Assembly: GCF_013408565.1 (NCBI RefSeq) | Contig: NZ_JACBZX010000001.1 | Coordinates: 372,001-436,000, forward strand | Origin: Janibacter alkaliphilus | GTDB taxonomy: Bacteria > Actinomycetota > Actinomycetes > Actinomycetales > Dermatophilaceae | Direction of reading: 5' to 3' | DNA: 64,000 bases | In this document: one piece after another, positions 26,353-34,113 of the stretch | Numbering within the stretch: the stretch's first letter is position 1 | How the letters are laid out: the number at the start of each line of letters is the position of its first letter | Notes under the pieces: generated by a model | Told to the model about the DNA's origin: nothing | Seen by the model: the letters and a program-made list of their open reading frames with translations, nothing else | The model's database searches: none | Translations under genes and position numbers: made by a program

Positions 26353-27153
26353 TCAGGGCACCCGCTGGCCCAGGTGCTCCCGGGCGAAGTCGAGGCACTC
26401 GCGCAGGTCGTCGTCCCGGTCCTCGGCCGCCAGCCGCCGGGTCCCGACCTCCAGCACCACCGAGCCGCCGAAACCGCTGGCGCCCAGGTGGGCCAGCACC
26501 TCCGCGCACGGCTGGCTGCCCCGCCCCGGCACGAGGTGCTCGTCCCGGACCGTCGCCCCGGACCCGTCGGCCAGGTGGATGTGCGCCAGCCGGTCGCCGA
26601 GGTCGCGCACCATCTGCATCGCGTCCGAGCCGGCGGTGGCGGTGTGCGACAGGTCCAGCGTGACGTGGTCGTAGGGCTGCGGCACCGGGTCCCAGTGCGG
26701 CAGGTAGGCCTGCACCTGCCGACCGCGCGCGGCCCACGGGAACATGTTCTCCACCGCCAGCGTGACCCCCGAGTCGTGCTCGCGGGTGGCCACCCCGTCG
26801 ACGAAGGTGCGGGCGTAGTCCCGCTGCCAGCGGAAGGGCGGGTGCAGCACCGCGGTCGACGCTCCCACCTCCTGCGCCAGCTCGATCGAGCGGTCCACCT
26901 TGGTCCACGGGTCGCTCCCCCAGACCCGCGCGGTCAGCAGCAGCGTGGGCGCGTGGATCGAGACGATCCGCACCCCGTGGTGCTCGGCCAGCGCCCGCAG
27001 CGCCCCGGCCTGCTGGGAGATCGGATCGGTCCAGACCATCACCTCGACCCCGTCGTAGCCGAGCCGGGCCGCGGTCTCGAAGGTGGCGGCCGCCCCCTGC
27101 GGGTACATCGACGCCGAGGACAGCGCGACGGGCACCGCGGGTGATCCGGTCAT
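26353..27153 (-). CDS. Sugar phosphate isomerase/epimerase (AP endonuclease 2-type TIM barrel)
   Basis: The 266-residue protein fits the xylose isomerase-like TIM barrel: [51 protein letters not shown] (metal Glu) and [22 protein letters not shown] (metal ligands). Members isomerise sugars or cleave AP sites; the substrate cannot be assigned. The ATG overlaps the ppx/gppA-like stop (ATGA), a pairing common in actinobacteria. Confidence 0.82.
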   Translation of the reverse strand: MTGSPAVPVALSSASMYPQGAAATFETAARLGYDGVEVMVWTDPISQQAGALRALAEHHGVRIVSIHAPTLLLTARVWGSDPWTKVDRSIELAQEVGASTAVLHPPFRWQRDYARTFVDGVATREHDSGVTLAVENMFPWAARGRQVQAYLPHWDPVPQPYDHVTLDLSHTATAGSDAMQMVRDLGDRLAHIHLADGSGATVRDEHLVPGRGSQPCAEVLAHLGASGFGGSVVLEVGTRRLAAEDRDDDLRECLDFAREHLGQRVP

Positions 27154-28127
27154 GCGCCCGAGGCTACGCCGCCGGACTGGGCGGACAGTGCCCGGGCGGA
27201 CTCCTCCATCGTGTCCAGGTAGCGCAGGATGACCCCTTCGCGCAGCGCCCACGGACAGATCTCCAGCTCGCTCACCCCGAGCAGGTCCATCGCCGCCTCG
27301 GCGACGATGGCGCCGGCCAGGACCTGGTGCGCCCGCGACTCCGAGACACCGGGCAGGCCGGTCCGCCGGCTGCTCGGCATCGGGGTCAGCCGGGCGATGA
27401 CGTCGCCGAGGTCCGCGGCCTGCAGCCGACGGGCGACGAAGGGGCCCTCCGAGCTGGGCGCGGCGCCGGTGAGCCGGGCCAGCGAGCGCATGGTCTTGGA
27501 GGTGCCGACGGCGAAGTCGGGTCTCCCCTGCTTGCTGAAGGGCCGCATCTCCCGGGCGAGCACGGCCCGGACCCGGCGGCGGGCGTCCTTGACCTGCTCC
27601 GGGCTGGGCGGGTCGTCCTGCAGCAGCTCGCGCGTGACCCGGCCGGCGCCGAGCATCGTCGAGGCGGCCACGTCCGGCTCCTCGTCGGTGCCGATGGACA
27701 GCTCCAGCGAGCCGCCGCCGATGTCGATGACCAGCAGCCGACCGGCCGACCAGCCGGTCCAGCGGCGGGCCGCGAGGAAGGTGAGCCGGGCCTCGTCCTC
27801 GCCGCTGAGCACCCTCAGGTCGACGCCGGTGCCGGCGCGCACGCCGGCGAGCACCTCCTCGCCGTTGGGGGCCTCGCGCAGCGCGCTGGTGGCGAAGGGC
27901 AGCAGGTCCTCGGCGCCCTGCTCCTCGGCGATCTCCAGGCACTCCCCGACGAAGCGGGTCAGGTCGGCGGCACCGGCGGCGTCCACCCGCCCCTCGTCGT
28001 CGACGTGCTCGCTGAGCCGCAGCAGCATCTTGTGCGAGGTGGCCGGCAGCGGCGGCCCGCCGGGGTGGGCGTCGACCACGAGCAGGTGGACGGTGTTCGA
28101 GCCGACGTCGATGACCCCGAGGCGCAT
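27150..28127 (-). CDS. Exopolyphosphatase / (p)ppGpp phosphohydrolase (Ppx/GppA family)
   Basis: The 325-residue protein has the ASKHA phosphate-1 motif [19 protein letters not shown] at the N-terminus and the phosphate-2 motif [16 protein letters not shown]. Members hydrolyse polyphosphate or pppGpp; short actinobacterial forms like this one often favour short polyphosphate. A TACGGT box 7 nt before the ATG at 28127 sets the start, and an open frame of about 47 further codons upstream is rejected. The gene is divergent from the Cys-rich protein. Confidence 0.88.
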   Translation of the reverse strand: MRLGVIDVGSNTVHLLVVDAHPGGPPLPATSHKMLLRLSEHVDDEGRVDAAGAADLTRFVGECLEIAEEQGAEDLLPFATSALREAPNGEEVLAGVRAGTGVDLRVLSGEDEARLTFLAARRWTGWSAGRLLVIDIGGGSLELSIGTDEEPDVAASTMLGAGRVTRELLQDDPPSPEQVKDARRRVRAVLAREMRPFSKQGRPDFAVGTSKTMRSLARLTGAAPSSEGPFVARRLQAADLGDVIARLTPMPSSRRTGLPGVSESRAHQVLAGAIVAEAAMDLLGVSELEICPWALREGVILRYLDTMEESARALSAQSGGVASGA

Positions 28128-28134
28128 GGGGCCC

Positions 28135-28140
28135 ACCGTA
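28135..28140 (-). promoter_or_regulatory. Leaderless -10 box (TACGGT) of the Ppx/GppA gene
   Basis: On the minus strand TACGGT ends exactly 7 nt before the ATG at 28127, with no Shine-Dalgarno sequence between them. Confidence 0.5.
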
Positions 28141-28193
28141 GACCTGGCCCGTCGGCGGACCACCCACGGGCCGCAGGGCGCGCCTGCAGCACC

Positions 28194-28199
28194 TAGGGT
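28194..28199 (+). promoter_or_regulatory. Leaderless -10 box (TAGGGT) of the Cys-rich protein gene
   Basis: TAGGGT ends 7 nt before the ATG at 28207, matching the leaderless layout seen for several other genes here. Confidence 0.55.
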
Positions 28200-28206
28200 G
28201 TCCCTG

Positions 28207-29058
28207 ATGACCACACCCCCGGTGAACCCCGACCACCCCGGGGAGACGGCGCTGGAGACCCCGCGCACCTGGGTGGAGTTCGACGACCCGGCCGAGGAGG
28301 GGCAGCGGTTCCGCTGCGACCTGACCTGGCTGACCAGCTACTGGACGTGCATCTTCGGGCAGGGCTGCCAGGGCATCGACGCCGAGCACCCGGACAACGG
28401 CTGCTGCACCCTGGGTGCCCACTTCTCCGACAAGGACGACCTGCGCCGGGTGCACCAGGTCGCCAAGACCCTCGGCGAGGACGAGTGGCAGCTGCACCCG
28501 GGCAGCACCAAGCGGTCGGCCTGGACCGAGCAGGAGGACGGGGCCACCAAGACGAAGGTGGTCGACGGCGGCTGCATCTTCCTCAACCGTCCGGGCTTCC
28601 CGGCCGGGGCCGGGTGCGCGCTGCACCAGCACGCCATGCTCACCGGGGTGCCGCCGCACACCCTGAAGCCGGACGTGTGCTGGCAGCTGCCGATCCGCCG
28701 CACCTACCGCACCGTGGAGCTGACCGACGAGAGCAGCTACCTCGAGGTGAGCATCGGCGAGTACGACCGGCGCGGCTGGGGGCCCGGCGGGCACGACCTG
28801 GACTGGTACTGCTCGGGCAACCCGGACGCGCACGTCGCCGCCGACCCGGTCTACGTCACCGAGCGCGACGGCCTGGTCGAGCTCATGGGCCAGGCCGGCT
28901 ACGACGAGCTGGCCCGGCGCTGCGCAGCGCACCTGGCGCTGGTCGGGGCGGCCACGCCCCCTTCGTCACGTCGTCGCTCACGCCACCCCGTGCCGGACGG
29001 CCGCTCGCTGCTGCCGCTGCTGGTGCACCCGGCCAGCCTGCACCGCTACCAGCGCTGA
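28207..29058 (+). CDS. Cysteine-cluster protein, possible metal- or Fe-S-binding
   Basis: I do not recognise the family with certainty. The 283-residue protein has a conserved-looking cysteine set in its first 165 residues: C at [51 protein letters not shown] and [12 protein letters not shown]. This spacing resembles YkgJ-type cysteine-cluster domains that hold zinc or iron. The C-terminal half includes a tryptophan/tyrosine-rich segment ([13 protein letters not shown]). It is probably cytoplasmic, as no signal peptide or helix is seen. The ATG is set by the TAGGGT box 7 nt upstream. Confidence 0.6.
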   Translation: MTTPPVNPDHPGETALETPRTWVEFDDPAEEGQRFRCDLTWLTSYWTCIFGQGCQGIDAEHPDNGCCTLGAHFSDKDDLRRVHQVAKTLGEDEWQLHPGSTKRSAWTEQEDGATKTKVVDGGCIFLNRPGFPAGAGCALHQHAMLTGVPPHTLKPDVCWQLPIRRTYRTVELTDESSYLEVSIGEYDRRGWGPGGHDLDWYCSGNPDAHVAADPVYVTERDGLVELMGQAGYDELARRCAAHLALVGAATPPSSRRRSRHPVPDGRSLLPLLVHPASLHRYQR

Positions 29059-29068
29059 GCACCGGCGG

Positions 29069-29284
29069 TCAGTCCTCGGGCTCTCGGCCCTGGCAGAAGG
29101 CGCGCCAGGCGAGAGTGATGAGCGCGAAGGCGATCCCGAAGATGATCCCCGCGACGATCGACTCGGTCCAGCTCTCGTCGGCGGCCCCGGTCCAGCCGAG
29201 GAGCGCCGCGAGCCGGCGCACGACGACGAAGGCGACCGCGGTGGCGGCGCCCTGCCCCAGGACGTCGCGGAAGGACGTTGGCAT
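29069..29284 (-). CDS. Small two-helix membrane protein, unknown function
   Basis: The 71-residue protein has two hydrophobic stretches (about residues 10-28 and 42-62: VAGIIFGIAFALITLAWRAF). I do not recognise it. It lies between the convergent Cys-rich gene (10 bp away) and the divergent radA gene (50 bp). GGAGG sits only one base before the ATG, and CACGGT lies 7 nt upstream, so a leaderless start is possible. Confidence 0.55.
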   Translation of the reverse strand: MPTSFRDVLGQGAATAVAFVVVRRLAALLGWTGAADESWTESIVAGIIFGIAFALITLAWRAFCQGREPED

Positions 29285-29320
29285 GCCTCCACCGTGCCAC
29301 GCGCTGTCGGCGGACGCGCG

Positions 29321-29326
29321 TAGGTT
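29321..29326 (+). promoter_or_regulatory. Leaderless -10 box (TAGGTT) of radA
   Basis: TAGGTT ends 8 nt before the radA ATG at 29335, and no ribosome-binding site is present. Confidence 0.5.
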
Positions 29327-29334
29327 GTGACGTC

Positions 29335-30732
29335 ATGGCCTCCCCGAAGACACCCGGCTACCGGTGCACCGAGTGCGGCTGGACGACGGTGAAGTGGGTC
29401 GGCCGCTGCACCGAGTGCCAGTCCTGGGGCACCGTCGAGGAGATCGGTGGCGCCACCACCCGCACCGCCGCGGCGGCCAGCCTGAGCCGTCCGGCCCGCC
29501 CGATCCGCGAGGTGGACGCCGAGCAGGCGGCGCACCGCTCCACCGGTGTGGGCGAGTTCGACCGGGTGCTCGGCGGCGGGCTGGTGCCCGGGTCGGTGGT
29601 GCTCGTCGCCGGGGAGCCCGGGATCGGCAAGTCCACCCTGCTGCTCGATGTGGCCGCCCGGGTCGGCGCCCAGGGCGACACCCTCTACGTCTCCGGGGAG
29701 GAGTCGGCCGCCCAGGTGCGGGCCCGGGCCGAGCGGATCGGTGCCGTCAGCGACCACCTCTACCTGGCGGCGGAGACCGACCTGGCCACCGTGCTCGCCC
29801 AGATCGACCAGGTGCGTCCGCGGCTGCTCGTGCTCGACTCGGTGCAGACCATCGCCTCGGCCCAGATCGACGGCGCCGCCGGCAACGTCGCCCAGGTCCG
29901 GGAGGTGGCCGGCTCGATCATCCAGCGGGCGAAGTCCACCGGCACCGCGGTGCTGCTCGTCGGGCACGTCACCAAGGACGGCTCGATCGCCGGGCCGAGG
30001 GTGCTGGAGCACCTGGTGGACGTGGTCGTGCAGTTCGACGGGGACCGGCACTCCCGGCTGCGGCTGGTCCGCGCGGTGAAGAACCGGTACGGGCCCACCG
30101 ACGAGGTCGGCTGCTTCGACCTCGCCGACGGCGGGATCACCGGGCTGCCCGACCCCAGCGGCCTCTTCCTCTCCAGCCGGCACATCAGCGTGCCCGGCAC
30201 CTGCGCCACCGTGACCCTCGAGGGCCGACGCCCGCTGGTCACCGAGATCCAGGCGCTGGTCACCAAGAGCCAGATCCCCACCCCGCGCCGCGCCAGCGTC
30301 GGCCTGGACAGCAGCCGGGTCTCGATGATCATCGCGGTCCTGGACAAGCGGGCGGGCGCCCCCGTGGGCGGCGCGGACACCTACGTCTCGACCGTCGGCG
30401 GGGTGCGGATCAGCGAGCCGTCCAGCGACCTCGCCGTGGCCGTGGCCCTGGCCAGCGCGATCACCGACCTGGCGGTGCCGCACGACCTGCTGGCGCTCGG
30501 CGAGATCGGCCTCTCCGGCGAGGTCCGGCCCGCCGTCGGGGTGGCCCGGCGGCTCACCGAGGCGGCCCGGCTGGGCTTCCGCACCGCGCTGGTGCCGAAG
30601 GGAGCGCTGGCCGACGCCTCGCCCCCGGCGGGCATGCAGGTGGTCGAGGTGGTCGACGTCGGCGCCGCCCTGCAGGAGGTGACCCGACGCCAGCCCCGGA
30701 CGACACCGAGCACGATCACAGCCAGCGCCTAG
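29335..30732 (+). CDS. radA: DNA repair protein RadA
   Basis: This 465-residue RecA-related helicase aids branch migration in recombination. The N-terminal zinc finger is CTECG...CTECQSWGT (residues about 10-30), Walker A is GEPGIGKST, the RadA-specific KNRYG motif is in AVKNRYGPTDE, and the C-terminal Lon-like domain spans PLVTEIQALV to the end. It is followed by disA after 10 bp and then mutY, a common actinobacterial genome-integrity order; in Bacillus RadA physically regulates DisA. The longer open frame upstream is rejected because TAGGTT defines a leaderless start. Confidence 0.95.
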   Translation: MASPKTPGYRCTECGWTTVKWVGRCTECQSWGTVEEIGGATTRTAAAASLSRPARPIREVDAEQAAHRSTGVGEFDRVLGGGLVPGSVVLVAGEPGIGKSTLLLDVAARVGAQGDTLYVSGEESAAQVRARAERIGAVSDHLYLAAETDLATVLAQIDQVRPRLLVLDSVQTIASAQIDGAAGNVAQVREVAGSIIQRAKSTGTAVLLVGHVTKDGSIAGPRVLEHLVDVVVQFDGDRHSRLRLVRAVKNRYGPTDEVGCFDLADGGITGLPDPSGLFLSSRHISVPGTCATVTLEGRRPLVTEIQALVTKSQIPTPRRASVGLDSSRVSMIIAVLDKRAGAPVGGADTYVSTVGGVRISEPSSDLAVAVALASAITDLAVPHDLLALGEIGLSGEVRPAVGVARRLTEAARLGFRTALVPKGALADASPPAGMQVVEVVDVGAALQEVTRRQPRTTPSTITASA

Positions 30733-30735
30733 ACT
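30730..30735 (+). promoter_or_regulatory. Leaderless -10 box (TAGACT) of disA
   Basis: TAGACT ends 7 nt before the disA GTG at 30743. It overlaps the radA stop codon, giving disA its own promoter within the cluster. Confidence 0.5.
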
Positions 30736-30742
30736 CCCGCTC

Positions 30743-31810
30743 GTGGCAGACACCGAGGACGAGCTCTTCCGGGCGACCCTGGCCGCGGTCGCGCCCGGGA
30801 CCGAGCTGCGCGACGGCCTGGAGCGCATCCTGCGCGGCAAGACCGGCGCCCTGGTGGTCCTCGGCTACGACGCCCTGGTGGACTCGATCAGCGGCGGCGG
30901 CTTCGACCTGGACGTGGAGTTCTCGGCGACCCGGCTGCGGGAGCTGGCGAAGATGGACGGCGCGGTGGTCGTCGACGCCGCGGTGAGCAAGATCGTCAAG
31001 GCAGCCGTGCAGCTCATGCCGGACCCGAGCATCCCCACCGAGGAGAGCGGCACCCGCCACCGCACCGCGCAGCGGGTGGCCCGCCAGACCGGCCTGCCGG
31101 TGGTCTCGGTGAGCCAGTCGATGCAGATCATCGCCCTCTACGTCGACGGCGAGCGGCACGTGCTGCGCACCACCCCCGAGCTGGTCTCGCAGGCCAACCA
31201 GGCGCTGCAGACCCTGGAGCGCTACAAGGCCCGGCTGGACGAGGTCGCCGGGACCCTCTCCGCGCTGGAGATCGAGGACCTGGTCACGGTGCGCGACATC
31301 GCCTCGGTGATGCAGCGCCTGGAGATGGTCCGCCGGATCCGTGAGGAGGTGGCCGGCTACGTCCTCGAGCTGGGCACCGACGGCCGGCTGCTCACCCTGC
31401 AGCTGGAGGAGCTGGCCGCGGGGCTGGACGACGACCTCGCCTTCGTCATCCGGGACTACCTGCCCGGCGACGTCCCGGCCAGCCAGGTGCAGGAGCGGCT
31501 GACCCGGCTGGACGCCGGCGAGCTGCTCGACCTCGGCGCGGTCGCCAAGACGATGGGCTTCCCGATCGTCGGCGAGTCCATGGACGCCTCGGTCTCGCCG
31601 CGCGGGCTGCGGCTGCTGGCGAAGGTGCCGCGGCTGCCGGGGGCGATCGTCGAGCGCCTGGTGGTGCACTTCGGCTCGCTGCAGGGGCTGCTCGCTGCCG
31701 GCGTGGACGACCTGATGAAGGTGGACGGCGTCGGCGAGGGACGGGCCCGGCTGGTCCGTGAGGGGCTCTCCCGGCTGGCCGAGTCGTCGATCCTCGAGCG
31801 CTACGTGTGA
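30743..31810 (+). CDS. disA: DNA integrity scanning protein, diadenylate cyclase DisA
   Basis: This 355-residue protein makes cyclic di-AMP and scans DNA for branched structures. The diadenylate cyclase domain has the DGA motif in AKMDGAVVVD and the RHR motif in GTRHRTAQR. A helical linker and C-terminal helix-hairpin-helix DNA-binding domain follow (VDDLMKVDGVGEGRARLVREGL). The mutY start overlaps its stop (GTGA). c-di-AMP commonly controls K+ uptake, and a TrkA-type regulator lies 11 kb away at 19562. Confidence 0.95.
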   Translation: MADTEDELFRATLAAVAPGTELRDGLERILRGKTGALVVLGYDALVDSISGGGFDLDVEFSATRLRELAKMDGAVVVDAAVSKIVKAAVQLMPDPSIPTEESGTRHRTAQRVARQTGLPVVSVSQSMQIIALYVDGERHVLRTTPELVSQANQALQTLERYKARLDEVAGTLSALEIEDLVTVRDIASVMQRLEMVRRIREEVAGYVLELGTDGRLLTLQLEELAAGLDDDLAFVIRDYLPGDVPASQVQERLTRLDAGELLDLGAVAKTMGFPIVGESMDASVSPRGLRLLAKVPRLPGAIVERLVVHFGSLQGLLAAGVDDLMKVDGVGEGRARLVREGLSRLAESSILERYV

Positions 31811-32691
31811 GCCCTGGCCCAAGCCCGGCGGTGCTGCACGAGCGGGTGCTGACCTGGTGGGACGAGCACGCCCGCCCGCTGCCCTGGCGCGAGCCCGGCT
31901 GCAGCGCCTGGGGTGTCTTCGTCTCCGAGGTGATGTCGCAGCAGACCCCGATCGCCCGGGTGCTGCCGGCGTGGCAGGCCTGGACCGAGCGCTGGCCGAC
32001 CCCGGCGGACCTGGCCGCCGACTCCCCCGGCGAGGCGGTGCGGATGTGGCAGCGGCTGGGCTACCCGCGGCGCGCCCGACGGCTGTGGGAGGCCGCCGCG
32101 CAGATGGTGGAGCGGCACGACGGGCAGGTGCCACGCACCCACGAGGAGCTGCTGGCGCTGCCGGGCGTGGGCGCCTACACCGCGGCCGCGGTCGCCTCCT
32201 TCGCCTTCGGCGACCCGCAGGTGGTCATCGACACGAACGTGCGCCGGGTGCTGGTGCGGGCCCGGGAGGGGCGTGCCCAGGCGGCTCCCTCGCTCACCAC
32301 CGCGGAGAGCGCGCTGGCCGCGGACTCGATGCCCCGCGAGGTGGACGACGCCAACACGTGGAACGCGGCGGTCATGGAGCTGGGGGCGCTGGTCTGCACC
32401 GCGCGGTCGCCGGGCTGCGACCGGTGCCCGCTGCTGGACGTGTGCGCCTGGCAGCGCGCCGGCTGCCCGCCCTACGAGGGCCCGGTGCGGCGGGCGCAGG
32501 CCTGGCACGGCACCGACCGGCAGGCGCGCGGTGCGCTGCTGGCGGTGCTGCGCGAGAGCGCCGGCCCGGTGGCCGGGTCCGCGCTCGAGGACGCCTGGTC
32601 GGACGCGGCCCAGCGCGGCCGGGCGCTGCGCGGCCTGGTCGAGGACGGCCTGGTCGAGCCGGTCGACGGCGGCTACGCCCTCCCGGCCTGA
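31807..32691 (+). CDS. mutY: A/G-specific adenine glycosylase (MutY)
   Basis: This 294-residue glycosylase removes adenine mispaired with 8-oxoguanine. The catalytic glutamate is in SEVMSQQTPIARV, the helix-hairpin-helix is LALPGVGAYTAAAV, the catalytic aspartate is in VIDTNVRRV, and the [4Fe-4S] ligands follow C-x6-C-x2-C-x5-C in CTARSPGCDRCPLLDVC. It lacks the long C-terminal NUDIX-like domain of E. coli MutY and ends in a short wing, as is usual in actinobacteria. It is translationally coupled to disA. Confidence 0.92.
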   Translation: MSPGPSPAVLHERVLTWWDEHARPLPWREPGCSAWGVFVSEVMSQQTPIARVLPAWQAWTERWPTPADLAADSPGEAVRMWQRLGYPRRARRLWEAAAQMVERHDGQVPRTHEELLALPGVGAYTAAAVASFAFGDPQVVIDTNVRRVLVRAREGRAQAAPSLTTAESALAADSMPREVDDANTWNAAVMELGALVCTARSPGCDRCPLLDVCAWQRAGCPPYEGPVRRAQAWHGTDRQARGALLAVLRESAGPVAGSALEDAWSDAAQRGRALRGLVEDGLVEPVDGGYALPA

Positions 32692-32725
32692 CCACCCTTC
32701 GCCCCTCCCGCCGGCCATCCCGTTC

Positions 32726-32873
32726 CGCAACTGCCCGGGCAGTTGCGAAGGAGGCGGCGAAACTGCCCGGGCAGTTGCGCAGAAAGTGGCATTTGCCCGG
32801 GCAGTTGCGCAGTGGGGTGGCAATTGCCCGGGCAGTTGCGCAGGGGGGTGGCAATTGCCCGGGCAGTTGCGCA
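32726..32873 (+). repeat. Repeat array 3: five units, first one a complete palindrome
   Basis: Units CCCGGGCAGTTGCG(C/A)A begin at 32734, 32766, 32796, 32827 and 32858, with a period of 30-32 bp. The first unit is part of a perfect 22-bp palindrome centred on CCCGGG (32726-32747). The array lies in the 203-bp gap between convergent mutY and the methyltransferase fusion gene. Confidence 0.9.
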
Positions 32874-32894
32874 GGGGGAGTCGGGGGTGGTGGG

Positions 32895-34010
32895 TCAGAG
32901 CTGGCGGAGCATGCGGGTGTTGCCCAGGGTGTTCGGCTTGACCCACTCCAGGTCGAGGAACTCGGCGACGCCCTCGTCGTAGGAGCGCAGCAGCTCCTGG
33001 TAGACGTCCTGGTCGACCGCCTGGCCGTCGATCGCCTCGAAGCCGTGCCGCACGAAGAAGTCGATCTCGAAGGTCAGGCAGAAGAGCCGGCGCACGCCGT
33101 AGGTGCGCGCGTCGGTGATGAGGTAGTCCATGAGGTGGCCGCCGACCCCCTTCCCCAGGTGGTCGCGGCTGACCGCCAGCGTGCGGATCTCGGCGACGTC
33201 CTGCCACAGCACGTGCACCGCGCCGCAGCCGACGACCTCGCCGTCGATCTCGGCCACCCGGAACTCCGGTACCGCCTCGTAGTAGGTGACCGCGTGCTTG
33301 TCCAGCAGCACCCGTTCCTCCGCCAGCGGACGCACCAGCTCGCGGATCGCCTTGACGTCGTGGGTGGTCGCCCGCCGCACGATGACGTCGCGGGAGGGCC
33401 GGTGTCGGGCCAGCACGACGTGGTCGTCGCGGTGGTGCTTGCCGGCGCCGCCGGAGAACTGCCGGGGCCGGCTCTCGTCGAGCAGCACGTCCCAGGAGGG
33501 GCTGAGCCCCTGGCGCACGTCCTGCGGGCGCAGCAGGGTGTCCGGGTCGAAGCCGTGCGACAGCGCCCGCTCCCGGTCGACGTCGGCGTGGTGGACCACC
33601 AGCAGCGCCCCGCCGGGGGCGACCAGGGCCCGCAGCCGGTCCATCGGTGCGGCCTCCAGCCGCAGCGCCGGGTAGCTGACCGTCACCAGGTCGAAGGAGC
33701 CAGGCTCCAGGGTGAGCTCCTCGAGGGTGGCGTTGACCCAGTCGACCTCGACGCCGGCGGCCTGCGCCGAGGCGGTGGCTCGCTCCAGCGCGACCGCCGA
33801 GGGATCCACGCCCACCGTCTGCCAGCCGTGCTCGGCCAGCCACACCGCGTCGGCGCCCTCGCCGCAGCCGATGTCGACGGCGCGGCCGGGCTCCATGTCG
33901 CTGACCAGGGCGACGACCGCCCAGTTGGGTCGCCCGCTCCACATCTGCTCACCGCCGTACCGGGAGTCCCAGGTGCCGTGGACGTCGTCAGGGTCGTGGG
34001 GATCGCTCAC
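32895..34010 (-). CDS. SAM methyltransferase fused to amino-acid N-acetyltransferase (NAGS-like)
   Basis: The frame encodes about 371 residues with two complete domains. Residues 1 to about 203 are a class I SAM methyltransferase (VDIGCGEGADAVWLAEHG, then VGVDPSAVALERA, ending in DDHVVLARH). Residues about 209-371 are a GNAT closely resembling mycobacterial N-acetylglutamate synthase ArgA (KAIRELVRPLAEERVLLDKH, YYEAVPEFRVAEIDG, GKGVGGHLMDYL, FFVRHGFEAIDG), which begins arginine synthesis. I see no stop or ribosome site between them. The GTG at 34010 overlaps a possible 4-codon leader ORF (GTGA); an upstream GTG at 34028 is the alternative. Two genes joined by stop loss is the simplest reading. 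Confidence 0.82.
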   Translation of the reverse strand: MSDPHDPDDVHGTWDSRYGGEQMWSGRPNWAVVALVSDMEPGRAVDIGCGEGADAVWLAEHGWQTVGVDPSAVALERATASAQAAGVEVDWVNATLEELTLEPGSFDLVTVSYPALRLEAAPMDRLRALVAPGGALLVVHHADVDRERALSHGFDPDTLLRPQDVRQGLSPSWDVLLDESRPRQFSGGAGKHHRDDHVVLARHRPSRDVIVRRATTHDVKAIRELVRPLAEERVLLDKHAVTYYEAVPEFRVAEIDGEVVGCGAVHVLWQDVAEIRTLAVSRDHLGKGVGGHLMDYLITDARTYGVRRLFCLTFEIDFFVRHGFEAIDGQAVDQDVYQELLRSYDEGVAEFLDLEWVKPNTLGNTRMLRQL

Positions 34011-34041
34011 CGGGCCATCATCTCGCACCGTGGGCGCACGA

Positions 34042-34083
34042 CGACGCCACCCGGGCCGCAGGGGGACGGTCCGGGTGGCGTCG
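34042..34083 (-). terminator. 13-bp hairpin terminator after the LVIVD gene
   Basis: Arms CGACGCCACCCGG (34042-34054) and CCGGGTGGCGTCG (34071-34083) pair perfectly, with a 16-nt loop. It lies 31 bp beyond the stop of the minus-strand LVIVD gene and upstream of the methyltransferase fusion. Confidence 0.65.
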
Positions 34084-34113
34084 AGATGAGCCGTGCTCGG
34101 TCAGCGGACCGGG

